Positions 1 through 7,909 of a DNA stretch of 64,000 nucleotides are shown piece by piece. A program made the translations under genes and the position numbers. Numbering within the stretch: position 1 is the first letter of the stretch; each line of letters opens with the position of its first letter. The notes beneath the pieces are model-generated. The model did no database searches. It saw only the letters and a list, made by a program, of their open reading frames with translations, and had not been told where the DNA came from. This stretch comes from Prolixibacteraceae bacterium (GTDB lineage: Bacteria; Bacteroidota; Bacteroidia; Bacteroidales; Prolixibacteraceae), in assembly GCA_028683385.1 (NCBI GenBank), contig JAQUIJ010000001.1, forward strand, positions 1 through 64,000, written 5' to 3'.

Positions 1-1
1 T

Positions 2-61
2 GTAAATGCATTAATCTTATTGCTGGCAGGTTGGTCTCCACCAGAGCCTGATTCCACTTAG
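2..61 (+). CDS. possible 3' end of an upstream gene (partial)
   Basis: Reading frame 2 is open from the left edge to a TAG at 59-61 and encodes a hydrophobic stretch (VNALILLLAGW) followed by a short polar tail. This could be the last membrane segment of a gene starting outside the window. Nineteen codons are too few to identify it. Frame 1 is also open for 16 codons, so the call is weak. Confidence 0.2.
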   Translation, partial: VNALILLLAGWSPPEPDST

Positions 62-183
62 ATTAACAATGGGGAGTTTACAAATTATTTTCCTAAAAAT
101 CACCAACCATTTTTCAGTACATTACCTCTTTTAAGATAACGGTTAGTTTATTGTAATCAATTGCGGGCTTCTATCGTTTCAGA

Positions 184-897
184 TCAAACATTCACATTGA
201 ATAAATATCCAACAAACGCAGTTATGCCCATTGCTACTGTACCCCAAAATGTAATTCGAATTACTGCTTTTGCTATACTTGAACCGCCTGTTTTTGCTGC
301 TAATGCCCCTAAAATAACCAGGAAGAAGATAGCAAAACCATAGAGATAATACTCCAAGCTTTTCACTGGAAGAAAGAGCGTAACAATAAGTGGAAGTATT
401 CCCCCAACTGTAAACGATAAGCCTGAAGCAAAAGCTGCCTGAATGGGTTTAGCCTGACTTATTTCATTTATTCCCAATTCATCACGAATGTGTGCTCCCA
501 GTGCATCGTGTTCTGACAATTCCTGGGCAACCAATAAAGCAGTTTCTTTTTTAAGCCCTCTTCTCTCGTAGATTTCAGCTAAAAGTCCCAATTCAATTTC
601 AGGCATTTCAATTAATTCTTGTCTTTCCCGCTCGATATCTGCTTTTTCCACATCGGTTTGAGAACTCACAGAAACATATTCGCCTGCAGCCATTGATAAA
701 GCACCAGCCACCAAACCGGCTAAAGTGGCCAACACAATGGGGTCTCTAAGTTCGCTCGCTGCCGCAATTCCGATCGCAAGACTTGATGTCGATAATATCC
801 CGTCGTTTGCACCCAGAACGGCTGCTCTCAACCAATTGCTTTTGTGAATGAAATGAATGTCTAAATAATCGTCTAATCCCTTGGCTTTCTCGGTCAT
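184..897 (-). CDS. VIT1/CCC1 family metal transporter
   Basis: Predicted inner-membrane protein of 237 residues related to VIT1/CCC1 (DUF125) iron/manganese transporters, which move Fe2+ or Mn2+ out of the cytoplasm. The N-terminal part has the family signature LGANDGILSTSSLAIGIA followed by the small-residue helix GLVAGALSMAAGEYVSVSSQ. A charged, Glu-rich cytoplasmic segment (about residues 84-140, with DVEKADIERER) matches the metal-binding domain of the family. Three further hydrophobic segments follow up to the C-terminus. It is a single gene with no operon partner visible. The family assignment is firm, but the transported metal is not shown by the sequence. Confidence 0.9.
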   Translation of the reverse strand: MTEKAKGLDDYLDIHFIHKSNWLRAAVLGANDGILSTSSLAIGIAAASELRDPIVLATLAGLVAGALSMAAGEYVSVSSQTDVEKADIERERQELIEMPEIELGLLAEIYERRGLKKETALLVAQELSEHDALGAHIRDELGINEISQAKPIQAAFASGLSFTVGGILPLIVTLFLPVKSLEYYLYGFAIFFLVILGALAAKTGGSSIAKAVIRITFWGTVAMGITAFVGYLFNVNV

Positions 898-1053
898 TTT
901 ATTTGTTTTTCTATAATTCTTAAGATTTTTGCTTTATCCAATCCGATTTCAGGCACATTACCGCAATGAAAATACACAAGGCGATTCGGATTACACACAA
1001 CTTTTCAAATATAAGGATATTCTATGTTCAATTTAAAAACGAGCCAATTCTTG

Positions 1054-1617
1054 TTACCCGATCAGTTGTTTTTCAAACAACGGTTTGTAAATCGGGCCTG
1101 CAGGTGTAGTTTGGCTCTCAAACAGAACAACTGAATTTACATGAACCTGATCGAAAATCGTCTCCTGAAATTCGGTTAACAAGGTTTGAAAAATCGAAGG
1201 ATTATCCACTCTTTTTACCCGGGCAATCGTCAAATGTGGCTTCAATGGTTTCTGATCAAAAGAAAATCCATTTTGCTGAAGTAATTCGCCCAAGATCGAA
1301 TAAGCTAGCATCAGTGGCTGAAGATTTTGAAGGCCAAGCCACAAAACTTTTGGATTGTGGGCATTGGGAAACACTCCTACCCCACACAGATTAGTTTCGT
1401 AAGCCTGTGTTTTACTGAACGATTCGTCGATTATTCGTTTCAGCAGGGAAACCGCCGATTCTTCTGTACTTCCCAGAAAAAATAAGGTAATGTGCCAGTT
1501 TCCAGGAATGGTCCAATTCAACACATTTCGGTTCAATTGTACGTCATTCCTCCAAGCCTCAACCTGTTGAACTGACCTTTGAGATTCGATAGGAATACCG
1601 ATAAAAAGTCGTTTCAT
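1054..1617 (-). CDS. thpR: RNA 2',3'-cyclic phosphodiesterase (2H family, ThpR)
   Basis: Small cytoplasmic 2H phosphoesterase of 187 residues, formerly called 2'-5' RNA ligase. It opens 2',3'-cyclic phosphates on RNA ends. The start KRLFIGIPIESQ is typical. The two catalytic H-x-T/S motifs are both present: HITLFFLG near residue 42 and HLTIARV near residue 128. The length is normal for the family. It reads in the same direction as the metal transporter downstream but is separated by about 150 bases, so it is probably transcribed alone. Confidence 0.9.
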   Translation of the reverse strand: MKRLFIGIPIESQRSVQQVEAWRNDVQLNRNVLNWTIPGNWHITLFFLGSTEESAVSLLKRIIDESFSKTQAYETNLCGVGVFPNAHNPKVLWLGLQNLQPLMLAYSILGELLQQNGFSFDQKPLKPHLTIARVKRVDNPSIFQTLLTEFQETIFDQVHVNSVVLFESQTTPAGPIYKPLFEKQLIG

Positions 1618-1646
1618 GGCCTAAACTTACAGACTTTTTCTGAATT

Positions 1647-2570
1647 CTATTTATCCAATAGATGCGCCTGAATAAATCGTAGTTGTTTTTCGAGCATCGA
1701 AACTTTGTTCATTTCAAAACCGGCCTTTCTGGCTGCTTCAAGCGGTTTTGAATAAATGTATTCGATTTCCATGGCACGGCGATGATCGAAATCGAGCTTC
1801 ATACTGGGCGCATAAGGTTTCATCTTGATGGTCATGTCAATCATTTGTTGGGCAAGCGATTCTTTCAACGGAACGCCACAGACATTGGCGCCATGAATCA
1901 CTTCAAGCATCAATTCTTTCGACAGCCCGCGGGTTTGATCATTCGACATCAAACGGTCGGTGGTGGTATTCAAAACGACCGTCATGCCATTAAAAGGAAT
2001 GTTCCAAACGAGTTTCTGCCAACGGGAAAATTTCAGATCAGGCGAAAGTTCCGAATGAATTCCTGCCGATTGAAAGTCGGAGACAAGTTGTTTTAAAATT
2101 TCCTGATCGGGAACATTGTACGAACCTAAGTTCAATTTACCGTAATCGAGGTGATGAATGTGACCCGGGCCAATTTTGTTAGAACAAATAAATGCCAGTC
2201 CTCCGGCAATCGCAACGCCAGGAAGTTGTTCCGAAAGATCTTCTTCGAGACCAAGTCCATTTTGAAGCAGAACCACAGCACTTTTCGAGTGAAGCATCGG
2301 TTTAATCAATTCGGGTAAATGATGATTTCCGGTCGTTTTCAGGCAAACCAGAATAACATCGCACAAAGGCATGTCTTTCGGATTATGGTAAGCATTAACT
2401 TCGTGCAGATGGAAATCGCCGTTCACCGAATCAACCCGAAGTCCATGATTGCGAACGTATTCATAATCGCTCCGGAATAAAAAATGAACTTCATGGCCAG
2501 CCTTGGCCAGCATTCCACCATAAAATCCGCCCAATGCCCCAGTTCCAATTACCCCGTATTTGATTGCCAT
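1647..2570 (-). CDS. panE: 2-dehydropantoate 2-reductase
   Basis: NADPH-dependent ketopantoate reductase for pantothenate/CoA synthesis. The open frame extends upstream to 2675, but the protein proper starts at the ATG at 2568-2570: the Rossmann motif GVIGTGALGGFYGGMLAKAG follows within six residues, and the extra N-terminal stretch is not family-like. The KLVWNIPFNG segment carries the conserved Lys and Asn of the active site. At 307 residues the length is normal. The ketopantoate it reduces also derives from the valine pathway encoded by the ilv genes at 28-36 kb. PanE paralogues of other specificity exist, so the substrate is inferred. Confidence 0.85.
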   Translation of the reverse strand: MAIKYGVIGTGALGGFYGGMLAKAGHEVHFLFRSDYEYVRNHGLRVDSVNGDFHLHEVNAYHNPKDMPLCDVILVCLKTTGNHHLPELIKPMLHSKSAVVLLQNGLGLEEDLSEQLPGVAIAGGLAFICSNKIGPGHIHHLDYGKLNLGSYNVPDQEILKQLVSDFQSAGIHSELSPDLKFSRWQKLVWNIPFNGMTVVLNTTTDRLMSNDQTRGLSKELMLEVIHGANVCGVPLKESLAQQMIDMTIKMKPYAPSMKLDFDHRRAMEIEYIYSKPLEAARKAGFEMNKVSMLEKQLRFIQAHLLDK

Positions 2571-2707
2571 TTTCAATTCTGTTTCTGTGTTTATACAAAA
2601 ATACCCACAATGTCTGGCTTTTACTACCCAAAGCGAGTTGAAGACCTCAATCGTAACAAAAAAGTTACAAGCCATCTGCTACACATAAATCACTCAAAAA
2701 AATTCAT

Positions 2708-2715
2708 TAGTTTTG
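2708..2715 (+). promoter_or_regulatory. candidate -7 promoter box for the GH97 gene
   Basis: TAGTTTTG matches the Bacteroidota -7 consensus TAnnTTTG and lies 33 bases before the GH97 start codon. No clear TTTG -33 partner is seen, so this rests on one box only. Confidence 0.35.
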
Positions 2716-2748
2716 GAAACCAAACCTCTAAACACAAAAACTCCTAAT

Positions 2749-4680
2749 ATGAAATCAACTCTTTTTTCACTGCTACTAATACTTACTGGTCTTTCCATTC
2801 AAAACTTATCAGCTCAGGAAACCAAATCGATCTCGTCGCCCGATAAAAATCTTTCCATCACCGTTCAGCTTGACAAAGACGGAATGTTGAGTTATTCGTT
2901 CAATGCTTTTAAGCAAGCGGCTATCTTAAACTCCCCGATGGGATATTCTGCTGAAAACTCGGTTACAGTACCATCTTCCGGTTGGGATGTCGAAAATTCC
3001 GAACAACATTCTGTAATCTCGGTTTGGAAACCAGTATGGGGCAAACGATCAGTTGTTCCTGATGAATACAATGAATTAACTTTGAATCTTACTGGGCCGG
3101 ATGCCTCTAAACTTCAGCATTTACGGTTGGAAGTCCGCGCCTACAACGATGGAGTCGCTTTTCGTTACAGTGTACCGGCTGAAGAGAAAAATAATTTGAT
3201 CGCCAAATCAGAATTAACTGCTTATCATTTTGCTGGCGACTACACCGCTTGGTTCTATAACGGCGAAAACGCAAATATTGGCCCAGTCAAACTTTCGGAA
3301 AACGATGCGAAACGATTGCCGGTAATGACTGTCAAAGCCAGTGATAAATTATACATGGCCATTCATGAAGCGAATTTGGCGACTGGCGATCCGCTGGTTC
3401 TTCAGTCCACAAAAGGCAGTACCACTTTTTCGGTTGTTTCTAATCCCGGAACTCTGGAAGCCGGTTTTCAATCGGCCTGGCGGGTGATTCTTTGTGGTAA
3501 AACCCCCGGCACAATGGTCGACTCGCATATTATCGAACTTTTAAATCCTCCGGCTGTAGGCGATTTCTCGTGGGTAAAACCCGGAGTAGCAGTTTGGGAC
3601 TGGCGTATTGACGGGGCACAAGTTGATGGCTTCACCTACGGTATGAATTATCCGTCGTGGGTTCGGATGGTTGATTTTGCTGCCGAAAATAACATTCGCT
3701 ATTTAGTTTTGGACGCCAACTGGTATGGCCCGGAACACGAAGCGAAATCCGACCCGCTGAAAGGCGATAAAGTTAATGATGTAAAGAAATTACTTCAGTA
3801 CGGGAAAGAAAAAGGAATCGGAATCTGGCTGTATCTTAACGACGTAGGTGGTCGCAAATTCCCTATTGAACAAACCTTGAAACAATATGGTGACTGGGGC
3901 GCTGCTGGCATCAAATATGGCTTTATGAGGGGTAATCCCACTGAAAAAAATGCATGGACACGCAAGATTACAGAACTATGTGCGCAAAATCACCTGTTGT
4001 GTGATTTCCACGATGGGCCGGTACATCCTTACGGACAGATGCGCACCTTCCCCAACGCGGTAACCCGTGAATATTGTCATGCCCAGTTGGACGGACATCA
4101 TGTTTTTGTCCCTTCAACTTTTGTGACTACCGTCTTTGTGAATATGTTGTCTGGCCCGATTGACATGAATAATGGGATGTTCGATCTTCGACAAGGAAAA
4201 ACCACTCGTGTCGACGAAAACCAACCAGTTCCATCCACCTTGGTTTCGGAAGCAGCCCGCACACTGATTGTTTTTTCAGGAGCAACGATTATTCCTGATA
4301 TTCCTGAATATTACCGTAAATATCCCGATTTGCTGAAATTTATTGCTTCGCAAAAAATGCCATGGCAAGAAAGCAAAACACTTTCAGGAGAAATTGGCGA
4401 ATACATTGTAGAGGCACGGCAGGCAAATGACGGAGTTTGGCTTGTTGGCGCTGCTACCAATGAATCGCCCCGCGAGCTTGATATTCCTCTCAGTTTTCTG
4501 AAACGTGGGAAATATGAAGTGACCATTGTTCAGGATGGCGACAATGCACATTACCTTACCAATCGCGAGGTATTGAAATCGGAGAAAAAAATCATGAAGC
4601 CCTCAGAAACAGTACATGTTAAACTTGCTGCCGGAGGTGGCGCCTGCCTGATTATTAAAGAAGTGGGCAGGCTAAATTGA
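2749..4680 (+). CDS. glycoside hydrolase family 97 protein
   Basis: Secreted or periplasmic alpha-glycosidase of the SusB family (GH97), 643 residues. I start it at the ATG at 2749 because it opens a clean signal peptide (MKSTLFSLLLILTGL, cleavage near LSAQ); the frame begins earlier at 2713. An N-terminal beta-sandwich (about 30-270) precedes the (beta/alpha)8 domain, which starts around VWDWRIDGAQVDGF. Family landmarks YLVLDANWYGPE, GIGIWLYLND and LLCDFHDGPVHPYG...RTFPNAVTREY are visible. The FHDG segment where SusB-type inverting members carry a Glu suggests the retaining group (alpha-galactosidase-like), but this needs an alignment. It is convergent with the next gene with a 13-base gap. 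Confidence 0.88.
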   Translation: MKSTLFSLLLILTGLSIQNLSAQETKSISSPDKNLSITVQLDKDGMLSYSFNAFKQAAILNSPMGYSAENSVTVPSSGWDVENSEQHSVISVWKPVWGKRSVVPDEYNELTLNLTGPDASKLQHLRLEVRAYNDGVAFRYSVPAEEKNNLIAKSELTAYHFAGDYTAWFYNGENANIGPVKLSENDAKRLPVMTVKASDKLYMAIHEANLATGDPLVLQSTKGSTTFSVVSNPGTLEAGFQSAWRVILCGKTPGTMVDSHIIELLNPPAVGDFSWVKPGVAVWDWRIDGAQVDGFTYGMNYPSWVRMVDFAAENNIRYLVLDANWYGPEHEAKSDPLKGDKVNDVKKLLQYGKEKGIGIWLYLNDVGGRKFPIEQTLKQYGDWGAAGIKYGFMRGNPTEKNAWTRKITELCAQNHLLCDFHDGPVHPYGQMRTFPNAVTREYCHAQLDGHHVFVPSTFVTTVFVNMLSGPIDMNNGMFDLRQGKTTRVDENQPVPSTLVSEAARTLIVFSGATIIPDIPEYYRKYPDLLKFIASQKMPWQESKTLSGEIGEYIVEARQANDGVWLVGAATNESPRELDIPLSFLKRGKYEVTIVQDGDNAHYLTNREVLKSEKKIMKPSETVHVKLAAGGGACLIIKEVGRLN

Positions 4681-4693
4681 GAATTTCAATTAC

Positions 4694-5620
4694 TCACATC
4701 TTGTTAACATGGAATTTTAAGAAATTACAAATTTCGTCAAGTGCCAATCGTGATTCCCTGAAGAAATTGCCGAATGCCGGGTAACAGTGACACATTCCAT
4801 TTTCAACTCTCAAAGTCACTTCAACTCCCACCGATCTGGCTTTTTGAGCAAACTGGATGGAATCGTCCAAAAGAATTTCGTTACCACCTGCACTGATGTG
4901 CAAGGGAGGTAAGCCTTTCAAATCGCCATACAGCGGAGATACGAACGGATTTCTTTTATCCGTTTCACCAGCATAGAATTCGCTGGCATTTTCAGCGCTA
5001 CCTTTTGGAGAAAGGCATTTATTGGCGTTGGCTTTGTACGATTTTCCGGTAAGCATTAAATCGATCCAAGGCGAGAGAACAGCAGCCGCGGCTGGAAGTG
5101 CAATTCCTTTGTCCTTTATGGCCAGCAAAGTAGCCAAACACAATCCGGCACCAGCAGAATCACCGGCAAAAACAACATCAGACGGGCTAAAACCTTCTTC
5201 CAACAAATAACTGTAAGCAGACAAAGAATCATCGAGCGCTGCCGGAAATGGATGTTCAGGAGCCAGCTGGTAATCAAAAACCAGCGCATTCACACTACTT
5301 CCTTTCACAAATTTATACACATGCTGCCTGTGCGACTGAGGCGAACCTGTCACATACATGCCACCATGAAAATAGAGCATCGCCTTTTGCCTGTTGTTCG
5401 AAGGAAGGGACATCCATTCGGCATACATTTTACCAATTGTAATGGGTTTCACTTCAACATCTTCAGGTAACTTTCCAAACATTTTTCCACCTTTTTCAGT
5501 CTGTTCCCTCAACTTCTTTATTCCTTCCGGCGAAGGGTCGAACACATTATTCAGTTGAAATCGAAATAAGTTTCGATGAACAAGTAATCCCAATATGATT
5601 TTGCTTTTTAAACTTTGCAT
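4694..5620 (-). CDS. alpha/beta hydrolase (hormone-sensitive lipase-like esterase)
   Basis: Cytoplasmic carboxylesterase of the HSL/family IV type, 308 residues. The oxyanion-hole motif HGGMY (YFHGGMYVTGS), the nucleophile elbow GDSAGAGLCLA and the C-terminal acid/histidine region (LLDDSIQFA ... GMCHCYPAF) are all present in order. The gene follows a divergently controlled TetR regulator on the same strand with a 23-base gap, so the two probably form an operon and the regulator may control this esterase. The natural substrate is unknown; short-chain esters are usual for the family. Confidence 0.88.
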   Translation of the reverse strand: MQSLKSKIILGLLVHRNLFRFQLNNVFDPSPEGIKKLREQTEKGGKMFGKLPEDVEVKPITIGKMYAEWMSLPSNNRQKAMLYFHGGMYVTGSPQSHRQHVYKFVKGSSVNALVFDYQLAPEHPFPAALDDSLSAYSYLLEEGFSPSDVVFAGDSAGAGLCLATLLAIKDKGIALPAAAAVLSPWIDLMLTGKSYKANANKCLSPKGSAENASEFYAGETDKRNPFVSPLYGDLKGLPPLHISAGGNEILLDDSIQFAQKARSVGVEVTLRVENGMCHCYPAFGNFFRESRLALDEICNFLKFHVNKM

Positions 5621-5643
5621 ATCATTGAATTTTATCGTCCGCT

Positions 5644-6246
5644 TTATTTTAAAAACATACTTAGGAGAATATTCGAGTCGGGCATCTTAAATCTTTGCCC
5701 GTAAATTGCTTTATTCAAGGCCAATCCGTTGATTGAGGAGAAGAAAAGAGTAGCCATCTCATTCGCGTCATGATCTTTGACGGTTCCATCCATCTGCCCT
5801 TGCTTCAGGATACGTGTAATTACCCCATACTTCACATCGTTCTGCGTCCGGATAATCTCTTTAGCATCCTCCGGATAAGCATCTGACAAGGCTGTTTGAG
5901 TGATCAGAAAATAATAATTGGCTGTATCGGCATTTTCGTTGAAGCCTTTCAACAATCCCTCTAACGCAATAATGATCTTTTCTTTGGCAGAAACAGGAAG
6001 CTTCTCCAGGTTTAGAGCAGCTTCGTTCATTTTCGCCATTGCGCTACCGATAAGCCATGTGAAGATTTCTTCTTTCGACTTATAGTAGTGGTAGATTAAT
6101 CCCTGCGACATTCCAGACTTCAGTGCAATATCAGTGATTTTGGTGGCCGATAGACCTTTCGTTGCAAATAACCGTAAGGCAGCCGAAAGAATCTGATCCC
6201 TGCGTTCATCTTTTACCTTCTGATTAGCTTCTTTATTTCGTGGCAT
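5644..6246 (-). CDS. TetR/AcrR family transcriptional regulator
   Basis: DNA-binding repressor of 200 residues. The N-terminal helix-turn-helix is clear: RDQILSAALRLFATKG, then ITDIALKSGMSQGLIYHYY and KSKEEIF. The C-terminal ligand domain is not recognisable beyond the family. The gene sits directly upstream of the esterase gene and 10 bases downstream of a perfect 8+2+8 palindrome (6256-6273), the expected place for an autoregulatory operator. The SRPBCC/DoxX pair is divergent and could be controlled from the same region. Confidence 0.92.
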   Translation of the reverse strand: MPRNKEANQKVKDERRDQILSAALRLFATKGLSATKITDIALKSGMSQGLIYHYYKSKEEIFTWLIGSAMAKMNEAALNLEKLPVSAKEKIIIALEGLLKGFNENADTANYYFLITQTALSDAYPEDAKEIIRTQNDVKYGVITRILKQGQMDGTVKDHDANEMATLFFSSINGLALNKAIYGQRFKMPDSNILLSMFLK

Positions 6247-6255
6247 TTTATATTG

Positions 6256-6273
6256 ATTGAATATTTATTCAAT
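6256..6273. promoter_or_regulatory. palindromic operator candidate for the TetR regulator
   Basis: ATTGAATA-TT-TATTCAAT is a perfect inverted repeat with 8-base arms, placed 10 bases before the TetR start codon in the intergenic region facing the divergent SRPBCC gene. Size and symmetry fit a TetR dimer site. Confidence 0.65.
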
Positions 6274-6419
6274 ACAAAAATAGATTAAATTTTCAATACT
6301 GAAAATATTTTTGAGAAAAATTTAGATCACCTAAATTTTCAGAATCAACAAAGCCTCAAAACATTTTGCGCTTTTAAATGGTTTTATTACTCAGTTTCAA
6401 ACTTATAGATGAAGCAATA

Positions 6420-6860
6420 ATGGAAAACAAAGCATTTGTAATTGAGCAAACTTTTCAGGTACCCAACTCATTTGTTTGGCAAGCGATAACAGACAGAGAT
6501 GAAATGAAACTTTGGTATTTCAACCTTCCAGAGTTTAAACCCGAAGTAGGATTAGAATTCCGATTTATGGGAGGACCGGCTGAAGACCGGCAGTACGAGC
6601 ATATTTGTCGGGTTACTGAAGTTATTCCGAATAAAAAACTTGCCTACTCATGGCGATATAACGGTTATGACGGAAACACATTGGTCACTTTCGAGCTTTT
6701 TGATGAAGGTAACCAAACCAGGTTGAAACTAACACATGAAGGTCTGGGAACATTCCCGGCTGACAACCCCGATTTCGCAAAGAAAAACTTTGCGGAAGGA
6801 TGGACCTGGCTCATAGGTACTTCATTAAAGGAATTTCTTGCGAAAAAACAGAAACTTTAA
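6420..6860 (+). CDS. SRPBCC (AHSA1-like) domain protein
   Basis: Small soluble START-fold protein of the AHSA1/CalC group, 146 residues. The frame opens at 6378 but the natural start is the ATG at 6420 (MENKAFVIEQTF), since family members begin just before the first beta strand. Landmarks are VPNSFVWQAITDRDEMKLWYF, FRFMGGP, KLAYSWRYNGYDG and the C-terminal helix GWTWLIGTSLKEFL. The cavity ligand is unknown. It is followed after 11 bases by a DoxX-like membrane protein in an apparent operon, a pairing often seen in Bacteroidota. Confidence 0.85.
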   Translation: MENKAFVIEQTFQVPNSFVWQAITDRDEMKLWYFNLPEFKPEVGLEFRFMGGPAEDRQYEHICRVTEVIPNKKLAYSWRYNGYDGNTLVTFELFDEGNQTRLKLTHEGLGTFPADNPDFAKKNFAEGWTWLIGTSLKEFLAKKQKL

Positions 6861-6871
6861 AATTATACCCA

Positions 6872-7249
6872 ATGAAAATCGCTTCAATTATTGTTCGTGT
6901 CTTGATGGGTCTCATGTTCGCATTTGCGTCCATCGTTGTGCTATTTAAACTCATGCCACAACCTGAACAAACAGGCAATGTTAAAATCTTCATGGATGGA
7001 ATGACCGCTTCGGTCTACCTGATGACCACCGTGAAAATTGTTGAACTCATATGTGCCATTGCTTTTCTCTCCGGAAGATTTGTTCCGTTGGCAACTGTGG
7101 TTATCTTTCCAATTAACCTGAATATACTGTTGTTCCATGCATTTCTGGAACCATCAGGATTACCAGTTGCAGTATTGCTAATGCTTGGGAATTTGTTTTT
7201 GGCATTTTATTATCGCGACAAATACAAGCCGATGTTAGCCTCGAAATAA
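6872..7249 (+). CDS. DoxX-like integral membrane protein
   Basis: Membrane protein of 125 residues with four predicted helices (starting IASIIVRVLMGLMFAFASIV; VYLMTTVKIVELICAIAF; LATVVIFPINLNILLFHAFL; VAVLLMLGNLFLAFYY). The pattern and length match the DoxX/DoxX-like group, whose role is poorly defined. Start taken at 6872, because the upstream part of the frame overlaps the SRPBCC gene. It is cotranscribed with that gene and followed by a terminator at 7280. Confidence 0.75.
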   Translation: MKIASIIVRVLMGLMFAFASIVVLFKLMPQPEQTGNVKIFMDGMTASVYLMTTVKIVELICAIAFLSGRFVPLATVVIFPINLNILLFHAFLEPSGLPVAVLLMLGNLFLAFYYRDKYKPMLASK

Positions 7250-7279
7250 GAAATTGTATTCCTGATCATTCAAACAGAT

Positions 7280-7318
7280 AGCACGAACCAGTCAAATTCA
7301 GATTGATTCGTGCTTTTT
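7280..7318 (+). terminator. intrinsic terminator after the DoxX gene
   Basis: AGCACGAA (7280-7287) pairs with TTCGTGCT (7307-7314), followed by a T run. It lies 30 bases after the DoxX stop codon on the same strand. Confidence 0.75.
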
Positions 7319-7332
7319 CATGTCAGATTATG

Positions 7333-7360
7333 AACTGTTAAAAAGCTGAATTTAACAGTT
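7333..7360. promoter_or_regulatory. inverted repeat upstream of the small secreted protein gene
   Basis: AACTGTTAAA and TTTAACAGTT are perfect 10-base arms around an 8-base loop, 49 bases before the next gene. There is no T run, so it is more likely an operator or an mRNA hairpin than a terminator. Confidence 0.45.
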
Positions 7361-7382
7361 TCCGAATAGTTTTTTCGCTAAA

Positions 7383-7397
7383 TTTAGAGTGTCTAAA
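7383..7397. promoter_or_regulatory. TTTAGA-GTG-TCTAAA dyad before the start of the small secreted protein
   Basis: A 6-3-6 perfect dyad ends 11 bases before the ATG at 7409. A closely related sequence (TTTAGACACTCTA) lies in the ilvD-ilvB gap at 34312. Function unknown. Confidence 0.3.
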
Positions 7398-7408
7398 AAA
7401 AGCTAGCC

Positions 7409-7768
7409 ATGAAACTAAAAGTATTTATCTTAGCTATTTTTGCATTGATTACCTATTCGTTATCAGCTCAATCGAAACAGGACTCCAAATCAGATTCAAT
7501 CAAAATCGGGTTCAATTCCTATCAGCAAATTCTTAATGATACGTTGAAATTAAGCGTTCCATCCGAAGGCGAAAATCGGCAATTCTTATTTCCGAAAAAT
7601 GAGCTGAAAAACCAAAATCTTGCGCAATTTGACGCCCAGAGATCTATCATTTCTGATCCACAGTTCAGGATGCCGATATTGAAACCCGGATTTAAATCGG
7701 AGATGCCCGTAATGAGGCCTGATTCCTCAGTTCATTTCTTTCTTCGCATCAAAAAAATTGGGAAATAA
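7409..7768 (+). CDS. small secreted protein of unknown function
   Basis: A 119-residue protein with a clear signal peptide (MKLKVFILAIFALITYSL, cleavage after LSAQ), followed by a polar, mostly unstructured-looking mature part. No domain is recognised. The mature chain contains repeated proline/methionine patches (RMPILKPGFKSEMPVMRPD) near the C-terminus. The gene stands alone between a terminator and the esterase gene and is probably periplasmic or surface exposed. Two dyads precede it. Function not assigned. Confidence 0.65.
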   Translation: MKLKVFILAIFALITYSLSAQSKQDSKSDSIKIGFNSYQQILNDTLKLSVPSEGENRQFLFPKNELKNQNLAQFDAQRSIISDPQFRMPILKPGFKSEMPVMRPDSSVHFFLRIKKIGK

Positions 7769-7909
7769 CAGTCAATTTCCGAAAAAATGAGGTTTCCGGC
7801 CTTTAGCATTTATCCGTAATTTCAGCTCAATTCCATTGCTTCACTATTGGTTTTCAACTAACTTGCATCCTCTAATTCATATAAGTATAAAAAAACCTAA
7901 TCAACTAAA

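Noticed and set aside
7333-7360. Terminator
   Set aside because: The stem is perfect but no T run follows and a proper terminator lies just upstream at 7280. Kept as inverted repeat only.
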